A stretch of 64,000 bases of DNA, taken from Lycorma delicatula (Eukaryota > Arthropoda > Insecta > Hemiptera > Fulgoridae). The notes under the pieces were generated by a model, which had not been told where the DNA came from, searched no databases, and saw only the letters and a list, made by a program, of their open reading frames with translations. Position 1 is the stretch's first letter; each line of letters opens with the position of its first letter. Shown in pieces: positions 1 through 12,089 of this stretch. The stretch lies in contig NC_134463.1 of assembly GCF_047948215.1 (NCBI RefSeq), positions 51,838,701-51,902,700 of the forward strand, written 5' to 3'. Made by a program: the position numbers and the translations under genes.

Positions 1-1526
1 AGAGAGTAAAGTATCTAATGCGTAGCCGCTGAGTAATAAATTAAAAATGGTTGGTTACATCTTGTCATCATGTGCAGGAGAGACACCTGTAAATTGGCTA
101 GCAACCGCAGTATCATCCACCACACCTATACCTCTGTAAAAGATACAGCATCGTCTTTTAGAAACAAAAAAAAATATGTGTGAAAAATCGGTACACGCCA
201 GTCATTCCGCTTATCTAGCAACCGCCATATCTATAAAATTTATTGAAAATTTTCATTAAAATATATGTTCCCTTGTAAACGGGTCACAAACATACAGGAT
301 AGATCATATAAAAGGTGTATATAATTTAAAATAAATTGGATGATTTATTTATAAAAAAAAAAAAATTTTATAAGTAATTTTACCAAAATGTCTGAAAAAC
401 AATTATTTAATCAACGGTAGTATAAACATGTATAAGATTGAAATAACTTAAAAATAAATAGAGGTATTTATTAAATAAAAATAACTTTGACCTTCCACTT
501 TAATGAATTCGAATATCCTGAAATTTTAACTTTACTAATGGAAATTATGCATAATATATATTTTTAAATTACATTAGAAAGCTTTTAGGGTTATTGTCTC
601 GTTAGTTACAGTCTGTTGGAATTTATTGTTATAATTTTCCTCTTTTATTAAACTAGGTACGTAGCAATATGATATTTGCTTAAAAACTTTTTATATATTT
701 TATACTGTATTTTGTTGTTAGTATTATTTATATTCAGTAAACTTATTTGAAAATTTATAACAAGTTAAATAAATATATTGTAAGCTTTTTAATAATGATT
801 ACAAACATGTTAAATTCGGATAGAATAAAACACTTTAAATAATTTCGTATTTTAAAAGGAAAGTCCTTTAAATTTAAAACAAATATTAATTTTGGGTATT
901 TTAATAAAAGTTAATAACAAATAAAAGTGTTTTTCTTTACGTACTAAACTTTATAAATAATTAACAGTCTCTTGATTTAGTATATTAAAATTTTAACCTT
1001 TTTGTAATTAACATTATTTACGTTAATTTTATTCATATATTAATTTTCACCTATTGAAATGTATATTTACCTTTTTATTTTGTTTGACGTACTTCTTAAA
1101 TGATTTTTACGTAGTTGTATATTCAGTTATATTTTAAGCCATCAGATTAAACAATAATTATTTACTTTACATGACGATAAACACAAATAAATTACCCTTT
1201 ATAATTTAAAAATAAAAATAATCGTTATTAAATGGTAATAACCAAAGTTTAAATTTTTATATTCTGAATGATAATTTTATATTGTTTAACTTTTTATATT
1301 AATGAGTATAATACTTTTATTTGTATACCACTTGTTTACAAACAAACTTCACGATCTCACAATTCGTTTTGGACAATCCTTTGAACTGATTGTCCTTGGC
1401 GACACTACAGCGTTGTCAGTTGAGATATATGCAATTGCCTTTCAAATTTATCTACCGCTATCTTTTCAAATGTATCACGTGATAAAAATAAAAGCGGTAC
1501 GAACGTACATTTTTCTAGGCGATATA
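1..1526. other. AT-rich DNA without recognised features
   Basis: I see no gene, repeat end or RNA gene here. Frequent stops in all frames and many short A and T runs argue against coding sequence. Confidence 0.6.
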
Positions 1527-1846
<320 letters not shown>

Positions 1847-2139
1847 GTATAATATAGTGTAGTTTCATATATACTTTATAAAATAAACGTGTTTTTATAT
1901 CTCTATACATATTCATTTATAGGCAATCAACCCCATCAAATTTTATTTTCCAATTAACTCACTATTTACTTTTGATAAAAACCTGTAGCTATTTACACTC
2001 CACATTAAGTTTTTTCCTTAAAATATAGTTAAATTTATCTATAAATTTAAAAAATTTGCTAAGTATTGAATGATATAAAAAAAATTAAAAGAGATACAGC
2101 CCAGAAAAAAAAAATAGAATATGTAGTCTATTTTTTGAA

Positions 2140-2695
2140 GTCAGAAAAAAATTTTAAGAAAAACTTTTCTATTTATATTAAGCTTAACAAATTTGTTTTA
2201 GTAAAGTTTTCTCTATCTAAATCTTAACACCTCCTTCACACAGTAAAATATCTAGTTCAATACAGTACAGTACAATCACTTTGCATTTTAAGTCCGGGGT
2301 CTATAATTTAAAAATATTGTTGATATTTCTTGATAACACATAAAGTATAAAATTTCAAATAATGTTTGAAAAATATTTAAACCGAACATAGATGAAAAGA
2401 ATTTATATTTCAATTTTAAGAAGAGGGAATTTATTTAAAAAAAATTGATTATTTAAATATGCATTTTAGATAAAAAATTTGTTTTAAGAAAGTTTTTTCT
2501 AAAATGATTCTGAAGAAAATCGAAATTGTTTTTTTTTGCACTATTCCATACCTCCTTAACGAACATTGAAAAAATATAACCAATGCCGTATACGTATATA
2601 TATTTGGGTTTAATTTGAAAAAAATCGGTTTGGTCAGTTCTGAAATATAAGGCCAAAGGCAATGCGACACATACATGTGGTTTATAGATCTAGAT
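2140..2695 (+). repeat. dispersed repeat, copy A (partner at 34,010-34,760)
   Basis: Several blocks align in the same order and orientation with 34,010-34,760: a block around AAGAAAAACTTTT, one around AAAGTTTTCTCTA, and one ending in ATAAGGCCAAAG with a CGACA segment. Between the blocks the two copies diverge strongly. No coding potential is visible. Family unknown; probably an old interspersed element. Confidence 0.5.
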
Positions 2696-3040
2696 CAGAG
2701 GTTCCCAAACTTATTTTTCTCATAGACCACTTTCAAAATTTTGCTGGTTCCGGTGGACCCCCTGCAGCTAAATTTCTACCATATTTCCAGTCGACGGAAA
2801 ATGTGAAGATTAGATCTAACTATGAAAATTTGCGTTACGGCTGAGTTACACGAACTAACAGCTTTCGAAAAAAAAGTGAGAATTGATTGGTTAATTTTTG
2901 ATTGACTGTGCTGTGAGTGGATGTCAAAAAACAAAGTCAAGCCAACATTTTAGTTCTTCACTATCGAAACCAGATGAATTTTCGCGGACCCCCCGTTTAC
3001 GAATTGTGAACCCCCATTTTTTTGTCACGCCAACGTAGAC
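2696..3040. mobile_element. hAT-like element end, degenerate or truncated
   Basis: The segment begins with CAGAGGTTCCCAAACTTA, which fits the terminal inverted repeat style of hAT DNA transposons (CAG-G-TTC-CAAACTT). The body contains GGACC and GACCCCC motifs. I cannot find the matching right TIR or an 8 bp target duplication. The element appears to run into another repeat near 3040, so its right end may be lost. A non-autonomous MITE is likely because no transposase motif is seen. Confidence 0.55.
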
Positions 3041-3301
3041 CCCACATCGGTTCGAATCCGACCCCTTTTTTTAACTAATTTTTTTTAATTTAAATATATT
3101 GATTTATTAACAATTAATTATTAAACTCTGAAAAAAAATCAATAAATAATAATTCAATAGCAACAATAAAAAAAAATATGAAAAATTATTAGAAGTAATT
3201 AATGAAATAAAATTTTACGTTTTTTTTATTTTAAAAAATGTGTATATATAATTTAATAGGGGTATAAAGAAGTCATGTAGTATCCACATCAGATTTTTTT
3301 A
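3041..3301 (-). repeat. dispersed repeat with tRNA-like B-box, uninterrupted copy
   Basis: Read on the minus strand this unit begins near 3300 with a TCTGATGTGGA block and ends near 3041 with TCGGATTCGAACCGAT. The plus-strand reading of that end is GGTTCGAATCC, a good Pol III B-box. The same landmarks recur in order on the plus strand at 18,000-18,066 and 19,190-19,390, where they are separated by a later DNA transposon and extra sequence. It is likely a SINE-like element, but no convincing A-box is seen. Confidence 0.5.
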
Positions 3302-3439
3302 ATTTCTGAAAAAAAAAGAAAACTGCTGTGGCTTAAAAACAGATATGTAAAGATTATGAAGTTGATTGCCTAATAGAACCCACATGTCAGAATCGGTTTA
3401 AAAACTCTTTTTGGAAATTTTTCACTCAAAGTTTACCAA

Positions 3440-4310
3440 CATTCTGGTTAACCTACTGATGTCAATGAAGACCAAATCAAAGCCATAATGAATCGGATAA
3501 AATAACTGTCGACAGATTGCAGAGAGGTTAAATGTATCACATACAACAATTAAAAATCAGTCTTGGACTCGTCAATTCATTTGGTAACTCAAATACTGAT
3601 TGGATTACCCCATGAATTGAAAGAGATTCATTTATCACGATGGATCAATATTTGCGATATGCATCTCAAACGCAATGAAGTCCACCCTTTTTTAAACGAA
3701 TAATCACTGATAATGTAAAATGGATTTTCTACAATAAAATCGATCAAAATCGATCCTTGTCCTAGCACTATGAACAAGCTACATCAAAATCTGAAACCTA
3801 TCGATAAAATATCATACTATCAATTTGGTGAAATTAAAAAGGAGTCGTGTATTTTGTGCTGCTTCCAAAGAATTAAACATTCAATTCAAATGATCAACTC
3901 AGATATTTATTATGAACAACTAATAATCTGGAGGAGGCAATCAAAGAAATGCGGCCAGAATTGTCAAACCACAAAGGAGTCGTTTCCTACCAATACTTTG
4001 CTAAGCCTCTCACATCTTTGGTAACACATGGAAAATTATTGGAGCATGGTTATTAAGTGATGTGTAATTCCCCATATAGCCATGATATTTCACCATCAGA
4101 TTACCGTATATTTGTACTCTGAAAAACTCTTTGAATGGTAAACCTTTACTAAATATGATAACCTTAAATCGCACTCGATTTTTTGCTGATAAGAACCTGA
4201 TGTTCTATGAGTTCAGAAATTGTCAGAAAAATGGCAAAATGTTATCGGACAAAATGGAAAGTATATAACTGGTTGAAGTTCATTCTATGTATAAAAAAAT
4301 TGAGTTTTTT
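3440..4310 (+). pseudogene. mariner (Tc1/mariner) transposase pseudogene
   Basis: Decayed mariner transposase in at least three frames with many stops. Recognisable pieces in order: a DNA-binding portion (PTDVNEDQIKAIM); the first catalytic block (TDNVKWI, where mariners usually have GDEKW); the linker WSKHYEQ seen across a frameshift; the second block (RPELSNHKGVVSYQY, where the usual HHDNARPH is destroyed); the third block (PYSHDISPSDYRIF, aspartate kept); and a C-terminal piece (FFADKNLMFYEF). Two of the three catalytic aspartate positions appear replaced. The order and spacing fit a D,D34D mariner of normal length. I could not define terminal inverted repeats. Inactive fossil. Confidence 0.85.
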
Positions 4311-5129
4311 CACATTCAAAAACAAAATTACTTTCATGACAACCCAATAAATGAATAGGAAAGGAAAGAAAAATACATATTTTTTTGTTATTTAAATATA
4401 ATTTATTATACAAAAAAAACCAACACGTTTAAATTTAGTTTACATGATTTCATTAAATAATTTTAAAATAAATGTATCAATAAAATTAGAATTAATAAAT
4501 TGGTAGAAGATTACCAAACATAACCCCTATAAAAAGGAGCATCAAATTACGAGAGAATTCTTTAGAATAAAGTTAAATCCATTTAATAAATTGTTCCTTT
4601 AATGTAAGCGTATAGAGTTAAAACTTTTAGTCATCTTTTTTTCAAAGCCGACAGTATATAAAAGGATTAAGGATTTTCTCTATATCCAGAACAATTAAAG
4701 GTAATAATTTCTTTTTCTATGTCGTAAAAATTCTTTAAACATTTTAAGTAAGATTAACTTCCTACTTAATACTTTTAGCTTGCATCAGTTTTATACTGGT
4801 TGAAATACATTATATTTTTTTAGAATGTTAACATTCATTGTATGATTCATTCCAATACCTATATTATTTTAAAAGAAAAAAAGATATAAAAAATAGTTAT
4901 AAATTCCAACACTAAATGTTACTTGTGTTTTATTGCATCTATGATTTACAATCATACATTCAGATCATTAAAAAATAAAGGAAAATTATAACATTTAACT
5001 TTTTCACTAATAGAACTGGCAGGGAAAGCTTATTATTTTTAATATTATTAAGCCATTTCCAGAGGAATTCCTGAATTGTATATCCCATAAATTCTAATCG
5101 TAGCGATTGTACAACGAACAGACATAATT
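4311..5129. other. AT-rich DNA without recognised features
   Basis: Short A/T runs and no open frame or repeat boundary that I can support. Confidence 0.5.
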
Positions 5130-5388
5130 AAATGTTCTTTTTCTTAATCGTACTAACAGTTAATGTCATTAGCGACTCATCAATATCTGTGTAAATGTAC
5201 CGGTAAAGGTGTAGTCTTGAACAGAACCAGACCGACAGTTCCTGAGACGAGTAGTTAATTAAAACCCAAAGAACACCGATATTCACTATCTAGTATTCAA
5301 ATTCGAGGGTTTGAAACTTAAAACTCTCAACTTCAAAATCAGCTGATTTACGACGAACGGTGTTACCACTATACCAACCTGGTGGGTT
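5130..5388 (-). mobile_element. tRNA-derived SINE, subfamily with LINE-like tail
   Basis: On the minus strand the head near 5388 reads CAGGTTGGTATAGTGGTAAC, a Pol III A-box region. It is followed by the AAATCAGCTGATTT core and a degraded B-box. The body carries the family hallmarks GAATACTAGAT and CTCAGGAA. The 3' part ends with AGTCGCTAATGACATTAA, matching the tail of the SINE at 48.6 kb and the LINE 3' end at 12.0 kb, not the tail of the 11.3 and 61.9 kb copies. SINEs encode no protein and borrow LINE enzymes. Confidence 0.8.
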
Positions 5389-5689
5389 AATAAAATATTA
5401 TTTGGCTAATGGATTAAATTTGATATCCTTTTTTTTAATATTTTATAAATCTCAATTTTTTTCTAGATAACATACTTCAATTTAAGAGGTACAATTGACA
5501 AAAATTGCCGTAGCAAGTTGTGGCATCAACTAACTGTGAATCGGTTAAAAAATACAGCATAATTAAAAAGTAATTACGTCTCGATCATATTTTTATCTAT
5601 AATAAATTATCACCAGATTTACGGTCAGAGAAGTCATAAGTAAGAAAATAATTACGGTCCTGGTTAAAATTACAAAATCTTTTTCGGCA

Positions 5690-6700
5690 TGCCGGAAGAC
5701 GAAGGTAAATTACACCGGCGCTAAGCAGGGGTTAAAAAAAAGTCCACCTTAAAGTTGAGAAAAATTTCAAATTTAGCCAATACGACAATGGTTGCAAGTG
5801 AAAAAAGTTTCACATTTTTAGCATACAAGCCGCATCCTTCTACAATTCCAGCAACATTTTTGTCATCCCTTACTGTAAGGGTTGGTCCTATCAAAAATTG
5901 TTACTGACAAAAGTTTTAGGTAATTTTTAGAGGACTAACGACCACTTTAAATCGATTCGATACTGTGCCTATTAAGGGAAGTATGACTCTTTTTTGTCTA
6001 TGATACCCCATTTTCTCAACCCCCTGGGACAATGGTAGGTGGTACCAAAAAATTTACTCAGATAAGTTTTAGGCCCTTATTCAAAGATTAGTAGGAACTT
6101 TAAACGAATTCGATATTTTACTTAATAAGAAAGTTATAGCGATATTTTTTTTTCGAAATAGGCCCCCACTTGTTTCCACCAACATAGTCCGCTTTTAGTC
6201 ATTAACGAATTCGACCGAGATTTTGGGACGAGTTATTTTTAAGGGACAGTTTGAAAGTGATTGGTACAAAATTGCGGCAGTTATTGTATCTATAAGAAAG
6301 TGAAATATATATATATATATATATTATACATGTATATATAACCACTACTGGGGGAGGTTTTGGGGTCTGGGGAATGTGAAACGCGTAGATATGTTGACAT
6401 TTTTTGGAAGTCGAATCATGGTACCCATTATAATACGTAGATTTCATAAGAAAGTTTATAGGTAGCTTTCTTATGAAATCTACCAAATAATATTTATTAA
6501 CAGTTGATAGTTTTTTCATATATATATATATATTTGAATAAATTATGTTTTCTAGGGAAGATATGTCGAAATTTTCCGGAAGTCGAATCATGATACCCAT
6601 TAAAATATGTAGCTTTCTTATGAAATCTACCTAATAATATTTAACACTTAAGAGTTTTTTTCATATATATATTACGTAATAATTTACGTTTTCTAGGGAA
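5690..6700 (+). repeat. dispersed repeat, long copy (partner at 53,255-53,515)
   Basis: About 1 kb that stands out from its surroundings by less extreme base composition. The segment from about 6205 (CCGAGATTTTGGGACGAG) to about 6500 aligns in the same orientation with 53,265-53,510, including TTTGAAAGTGATTGG, a TA-rich run, ATCATGGTACCCATTA and TAGCTTTCTTATGAAATC. The last of these blocks is itself duplicated here: AGATATGT at 6388 and again at about 6559, a period of roughly 171 bp. Only non-coding repeat character is visible. Family not recognised. Confidence 0.65.
6437..6483. repeat. 18 bp perfect hairpin
   Basis: Arms 6437-6454 and 6466-6483 are exact reverse complements (core ATTTCATAAGAAAG / CTTTCTTATGAAAT) with an 11 nt loop. 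It lies inside the duplicated portion of the surrounding dispersed repeat. It arose because the element's CTTTCTTATGAAATC motif occurs here also in inverted form. Confidence 0.9.
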
Positions 6701-6719
6701 TATTAAATAAATTAATAAT

Positions 6720-7570
6720 TGAAGTTTGGAAAATAAGTTGGTTTCGTAATAGAAAAATTGTGTAAAATTTAAAGGTAATCAACTTTTATAACTGAAATAT
6801 AATTGTCATTTTTTTTCATGCAACTGTTTGATAATAATGTAAACGGAATGTATATCATACACTTTACTGTCAATTTTTTTAGAAATAAATTTTTTTCAAG
6901 ATAAAAATTAATAAGTATAATCTTATTACAAAATTATTTAAAGTTTTCAACGAGTAAAACAGAAAAAAACCTGTTTTACCTGTTTTTTCCAGGTAAAACA
7001 GAAAAAATTAACTCTTTATTTTATGTCTTATCTGTTATTAATTCTTAACATTATTTAAAATTATAAGTTTATACTATGGAGTAATCAAGATTTCATATTT
7101 TGTAATAAAACTACTAAGTATAAAGTATTAATTTAATTTTATATATTATAGAAGCATTCTTTAAATAAACGTATTTTATTTTCCTCTGAATGCTTTTTAA
7201 TCTAATTTCAGTAAAAGATGAAGAAATGAAATAAAACAAAAGTTCTACGAGACTTTTTTTCGCGTTATGCTGTAAAACGTGAGACATTTATTAGTGTATT
7301 TCCAATGATGACAGCCAATAATAAAAGTTTTATTTTGACACTTAATAGTTGTAAAGTTTTAGATATAATTCTTGGTTAACTTTATTTTACCATTTTAACT
7401 TTTTTAATAATTTAAACTAGTATAAATAATTTACAGTCTTTGAAATATGTATGATATTAAAAAATAGTTAATTTAATTTTATATCTCAGAATATTTTTAT
7501 TTTAAAAATTAGAATTCTAAAAAAAAATAATTTTTTTTTAGAGTCCATGAGACTATTTTTTAGGGTCCAT
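6720..7570. other. AT-rich DNA without recognised features
   Basis: No supported gene. A short direct repeat of the phrase GTCCATGAGA lies at its end (about 7540-7575), just before the LINE pseudogene. Confidence 0.5.
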
Positions 7571-7589
7571 GAGAGTACTCCAGTACTCG

Positions 7590-9980
7590 TCAAAATGTTG
7601 CAAAATATCATCTACTTCCGGAGTTCAGGATCAAGCAAATACAGGCAACCTAAATTAAGATCCTTGACCGGATGAAACCTTTAAGATTGTCTGCAGTTTA
7701 TGGTGTCCGCCATCTGATAAGGGATAACTTGTCCAGTGAATTCCTTTCAACACTGGGTACTCAATTTATATAGGAGGTGATTGGAATACGAAGCATCTTT
7801 AGTGCTCTAGGCTCATAAATACTCTGGGAAGAGCTTTAAGGAATTGCATTACCAACATGCTCCTGAATGTCATCTCTGTGATTCAACCCACGTACTTGCA
7901 AATGATCGTCCCAGACTTTACAGCTCAGGTATTTTACCGATGTACACTGAAGTTAGGTATAGCTTGTATTCGACGTCTGATTATTTACTTCTTACCATTG
8001 GCAAGGTAGTGGTAAAAAAGAAATAACCGCCTGTCCTATACAATAACAGGACTGACTGGGGCTCCTATCAGAGCGGGATTGAAGATAAGCTAAGTGTGCC
8101 TGTTTAATTGAAAAGTAGCGCTGATATAGATAATGCAACGCATTACTTGACCCCAATGATGCAGGTGGCAGGAGGCAGGAAGTTATGGATCTTATTTTAA
8201 CCAAGAGGAGCCAAGACCAAGAAGATGGCAATATTACAGATGGCCTAAGTATAGAATATCTTCGAATAGGAACTGTTCAAAAATGTTTTAATCTGCTCGT
8301 AGATTCGTAGATTAAAATGGCTACTGAGGTCTATTAAAAACAACACGTTTAGAAATCACCTTGAGAACCTCTACCCCTTTATAAAAGAATTACTACTTAC
8401 TATAGAAGGCCACGAAGGACTTCAATAGAGCACCACCAACGTTCCCATTTTTAAAACGTTGGATGGCCCGTCGGCTCAAAGGGAGCCGTTAACGTATTCA
8501 CAAGTCACCTTAAGAAGGTCTTTCAGGCTTTTGACATACAAAGGGCTGGTGAGGAAGAAATAGTCGAATTCCTTAGCATCCCAATCCCTACAAGTCTTCT
8601 TGTGAAACATTTTCTTAAGCAGAAGTTCTGAAAGTTATCAATAGAGGACAGAATTCATACAAAGCTCCTGGTTACGACTTGACAACTAATAAATTTCTTT
8701 TTATGCTTCCATTTAAGGCTCTCCTTTATATAACATCTATGTTTAATGGTATTCTTCGAACTACGAGCTTTCCGACGGAATAGAAGTTGTCTCAAATGGT
8801 AATGATCCTAAAATTGGTAAGTCGACCTATAATTTAGCTTTGTACAGGCAGATAAGCCTGTTCCCTAATCTATCGAAGATATTTGAATGATTACTTCTTC
8901 TGAGATAGTGGCCAATTTTCGTAGAAGGGCATGTTATTCCTAACTATCAATTTGACTTCCAACGTGGTCTCTCAACAATCGAACAAACACACAGGATTTC
9001 CAATGTTATGAGCAAGTGCCTGGAAGAGAAGATGTATTGCTAGTCTGTGTTTTTGGATGTGCTGCTTGCCTTTGATAAGGTTTGGCTTCCTGACCTACTC
9101 TATAAATTGAAAAGGAGCCTCCGTCCACCGCATTATTTGATCCTACACAGCTACCTGGAAAGACGTTTATTCTAGATTACATTAAATTAAGCCTTGTTGA
9201 ATTCTTTGATACCGGGTGTTCCTCAGTGCTCAGTTCTGTGACCGGATCAAAACTTGATTTTCATATCGGATTTCCCGACTTCAGAGGGCATCAGATTTAC
9301 ATCGTTTGCGGATAACACGGCGATACTGGTTGTGAATGCTGACCCTATAGTGACTTCTGTTAAACTGCATACTGTATTGAATATAATTAACGAATTGCTA
9401 GTTAAATGGAAATCAAAGTTTAATTCGGCTAAGATTACACATGTTACGTTTGCGATGAGGAGGGGCGACTATCCGCGAGTTCACCTTAATGGCATTTTCA
9501 TTTCGTATTTTAACAGCTTGCGATCCCAAAGACTGCACTTGGATCGCCGTCTGACGTGATGATTCATGTCAGGGAGAAAGGACGCCACTTAACATTGAGT
9601 TCAGGGAGGGAGATGTACTGGTTATTAGGCAGGGGGTCATAATTGCAACCTAACTAGCAGTTGCTGTATTCAACGGTCCTAAAACCGATTTGTACCCACG
9701 GAATATAATTATGAGGCATGACAAGTGAGAGTGATATAGAAGACGTACAGTGATTTTATAATAAATTATAGAGAAATATAACAGAAGCCCCGTAGTTTGC
9801 GAAAAAACCATTGAAACAAACGATTATCTGGGAATGCTAACCATTCGAGAGAAGAATCCGCGATTTGATAAAAATACAAAATGAGACTGAAGAAACATGT
9901 GAAGTGGCTCGCGGTTAACCTCTGAATAACAGTGAGGACGTTGGCGCCGAAAGAGACTGCATATATTAGATTTGTAAGTT
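7590..9980 (+). pseudogene. Jockey-type non-LTR retrotransposon ORF2 pseudogene
   Basis: Nearly full-span but heavily broken ORF2 (endonuclease plus reverse transcriptase). The 5' part (about 7600-8000) carries APE-endonuclease-like pieces, with GDWNTKH-like spacing near 7775 and a NDRPRLYSSG piece near 7900. The RT follows: KAPGYDLTTNK near 8660 (finger region), LYRQISLFPNLSKIFE near 8850, VFLDVLLAFDKVW near 9050 (palm A; the D is kept), PGVPQCSVL near 9215, and RFTSFADNTAI near 9300, where the catalytic FADD is now FADN. A post-RT region (LHLDRRLT, about 9540) runs to about 9970. The only sizeable open stretch is 9254-9559. Many stops and frameshifts mark an old copy. A 16-base A run at 10,353-10,368 may be its poly-A tail, but the join is unclear. 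Confidence 0.87.
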
Positions 9981-10799
9981 CCCTTGTAAGTTAAATTTGT
10001 TTGTGTTGTGCATCATTAAAATTCTTCATACCATTCGCCAGGTGATCTTGATACTTTTATTTGTTTCACTGTTTCGTTGTTTGATTAGTTATTCTTTGTG
10101 TGATGAGATAATTATTTTTTAGTGTTTTCTTTGCTTTTATCTTCTGAAATTTATCAATGTTCCTTGATTCATATATGTACGTACTTATATATCTATTTGT
10201 TTGTTATAAATCTATGTATACTGTATAAGATGTGTTATCATATACAGTTATTTGAGAAATTGCAATAAGCCTCTCAGAATGTCATTTTTTTTGGTATTCA
10301 AATCTACTTATGGTTTGGTAAATTGGAACAGATTGTAAATTAAACGTTGCGGAAAAAAAAAAAAAAAATTGTAATGAAAATATTTAATCGGTATTTACCT
10401 AACTTAAGATTCAATTATTTTCTTAACATTTTAATCATTACTAATTTTTTTTTTTTTTTTTAGTACTTACACATTTAAAATTTTATCATGGAGAAAAATT
10501 TTCTTTTTTAAACTTGACATCTTTTTTATGTCCATATAATTTTTTTCAGGTGCATTGTTACGCCAAAAACTATAAAAAAAACTTAAGTTAAAAAAATACA
10601 GCAAAATTTCGTAAGTGCGCATGATACGTAAAAACAGAACATTATTTAAAATTATAAATTTATCAATCTTTTTAAAAAAATAATTCATTCTAATTTCGAG
10701 GAATTATCCCATTTATTACATACTGATTATGACTAACAAATTTCCAGTACAATTTGTTAATTTTTTTTAAAAAAACACGTCTTAAACTACGTTCTCAGC
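9981..10799. other. AT-rich DNA with an A16 tract
   Basis: Possible decayed 3' end of the preceding LINE up to the A tract at 10,353-10,368. The rest is AT-rich with no supported feature. Confidence 0.4.
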
Positions 10800-11276
10800 G
10801 GAATAAGTTCTGGCTGCTAAGTCCATCCACGGCCTTACATAGCATCCGGGAAAACCTTTTATCCCAAGAAACAGAAGAGACCAAGTAATCCCAACTCGGC
10901 TGAGGATTGGATGTACTAGGCTTACGCCCATCTATTTTTTTCGTAAGATGTTATTTTATTAAATGCGTATGTGTGCCTGCGCACTACCGACTAAACCTTC
11001 AGCCCTCCTACCCACCCTTCCTGGTACAGCTGGTATATATTATTTCAGGAAGGGAAGGGAATACGCCTTCACACGCATTCAGACACCACAGTCAACTGAC
11101 ACCGACCTCACACGCCCACAAGATACCTCACTTCAGACTAAAATCACACCATATACTCCACGACGTACAATCATCGCTCCAGAATATATATCTCACTCCG
11201 GACACTCCACACATCACATTACATCAATCAGTCACATCCAATCACGCAAACAAACATCTCACAGGCCATCGAACAC
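10800..11276 (-). repeat. retroelement-derived C-rich segment (minus orientation)
   Basis: Unusually C-rich and A-poor for this window. On the minus strand the stretch from about 11,045 down to 10,960 (GGTTTAGTCGGTAGTGCGCA and a CACATACGCAT block) matches 49,620-49,680 on the plus strand, a segment that ends in an A-rich tail. So this is probably a fragment of the same LINE untranslated region. Two overlapping open frames here have no recognisable motif and I treat them as chance. Confidence 0.55.
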
Positions 11277-11545
11277 TTTCTTTTCCCTGTTTAGCTTCCG
11301 GTGTTTACCATTCAGATAATACTTCAGAGGATGAATGAGGATGATATGTATGAGTGTAAATGAAGTGTAGTCTTGTACAGTCTCAGTTCGACCATTCCTG
11401 AGATGTGTGGTTAATTGAAACCCAAACACCAGTACTCACGATAGTAAAAATAACTGACTTTACTAGGACTTCAACGCCGGAACTCTCGACTTCCAAATCA
11501 GCTGATTTGGAAAGACCCGTTCACCACTAGACCAACTCGGTGGTC
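11277..11545 (-). mobile_element. tRNA-derived SINE, nearly complete
   Basis: Best-preserved SINE in the window. On the minus strand the 5' end at about 11,541 reads CCGAGTTGGTCTAGTGGT (A-box), then AAATCAGCTGATTT, then GTTGAAGTCCTAGTA (B-box region). The body contains the ATTAACCACACATCTCAGGA hallmark. The 3' tail has CTGTACAAGACTACACTTCA and finishes with CATCCTCTGAAGTATTATCT near 11,300 and AAGCTAAACAGGGAAA at about 11,280. This tail defines a second subfamily, different from the 5.2 and 48.6 kb copies. Confidence 0.88.
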
Positions 11546-11559
11546 AGCATACTTACCTC

Positions 11560-12085
11560 ACGGGAACGGGTGCCCATGACCTCATCGCACCCAGGCAATC
11601 CCCACACGTATGGGGAACTTCTTAGGCTCTCAGCCGCACGCCTGTCCACCCCGCACCCTCCGACGACCCCTTATTGGCCCTTCGATTTTCCTCGATAAAA
11701 CGTAATTTCATCATTACTGCTATTGCAAATCCGGAAACGGCAGACCAATATTCTTCACCTCTCCTCAGCAGAACTGTAAGGTGTGTAATGTAAAATAGTG
11801 CGTACACCACTTGTTCATAGATTGCCCAATCTTCGGATATATTCGAGAAAATTTAGACCTGGGATCGGATATGAAGTGTTTACTAAACCAGAAGGAATGC
11901 ATAAAAAGACTGTTGCGGGGTTTTTTATAATGGGATGAAGAACGTAATTTAGCGATTTTTCTTAGTTTGCTTATTGTTTGTTGTTCTTGGTGTTTAAGAT
12001 TTACGATCATGTAGTTACAATTATGTCGCTAATGACTATAATTGTTGATGCTACTATAAATAAAACCTATAAAGTATTAAAAAAA
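11560..12085 (+). pseudogene. LINE ORF2 C-terminus with zinc-knuckle and 3' tail
   Basis: From about 11,773 one frame reads NCKVCNVK, a stop, then CVHHLFIDCPIFGYIRENLD and a further KCLLNQKECIKRLL, ending at a stop near 11,931. The C-x2-C ... H-H-x4-C layout is the C-terminal cysteine/histidine motif of Jockey/R1-group LINE ORF2 proteins. The following 3' region ends with GTCGCTAATGACTATAAT and CTATAAATAAAA (12,025-12,065). That end is shared with two SINE copies in this window. The part before 11,770 is GC-richer and probably also element-derived. Strongly 5'-truncated, one internal stop in the motif. Confidence 0.75.
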
Positions 12086-12089
12086 ATTA

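Noticed and set aside
10907..11338. Overlapping 143- and 118-codon open frames
   Set aside because: They lie in a C-rich retroelement-derived segment and partly over an antisense SINE; no domain is readable.
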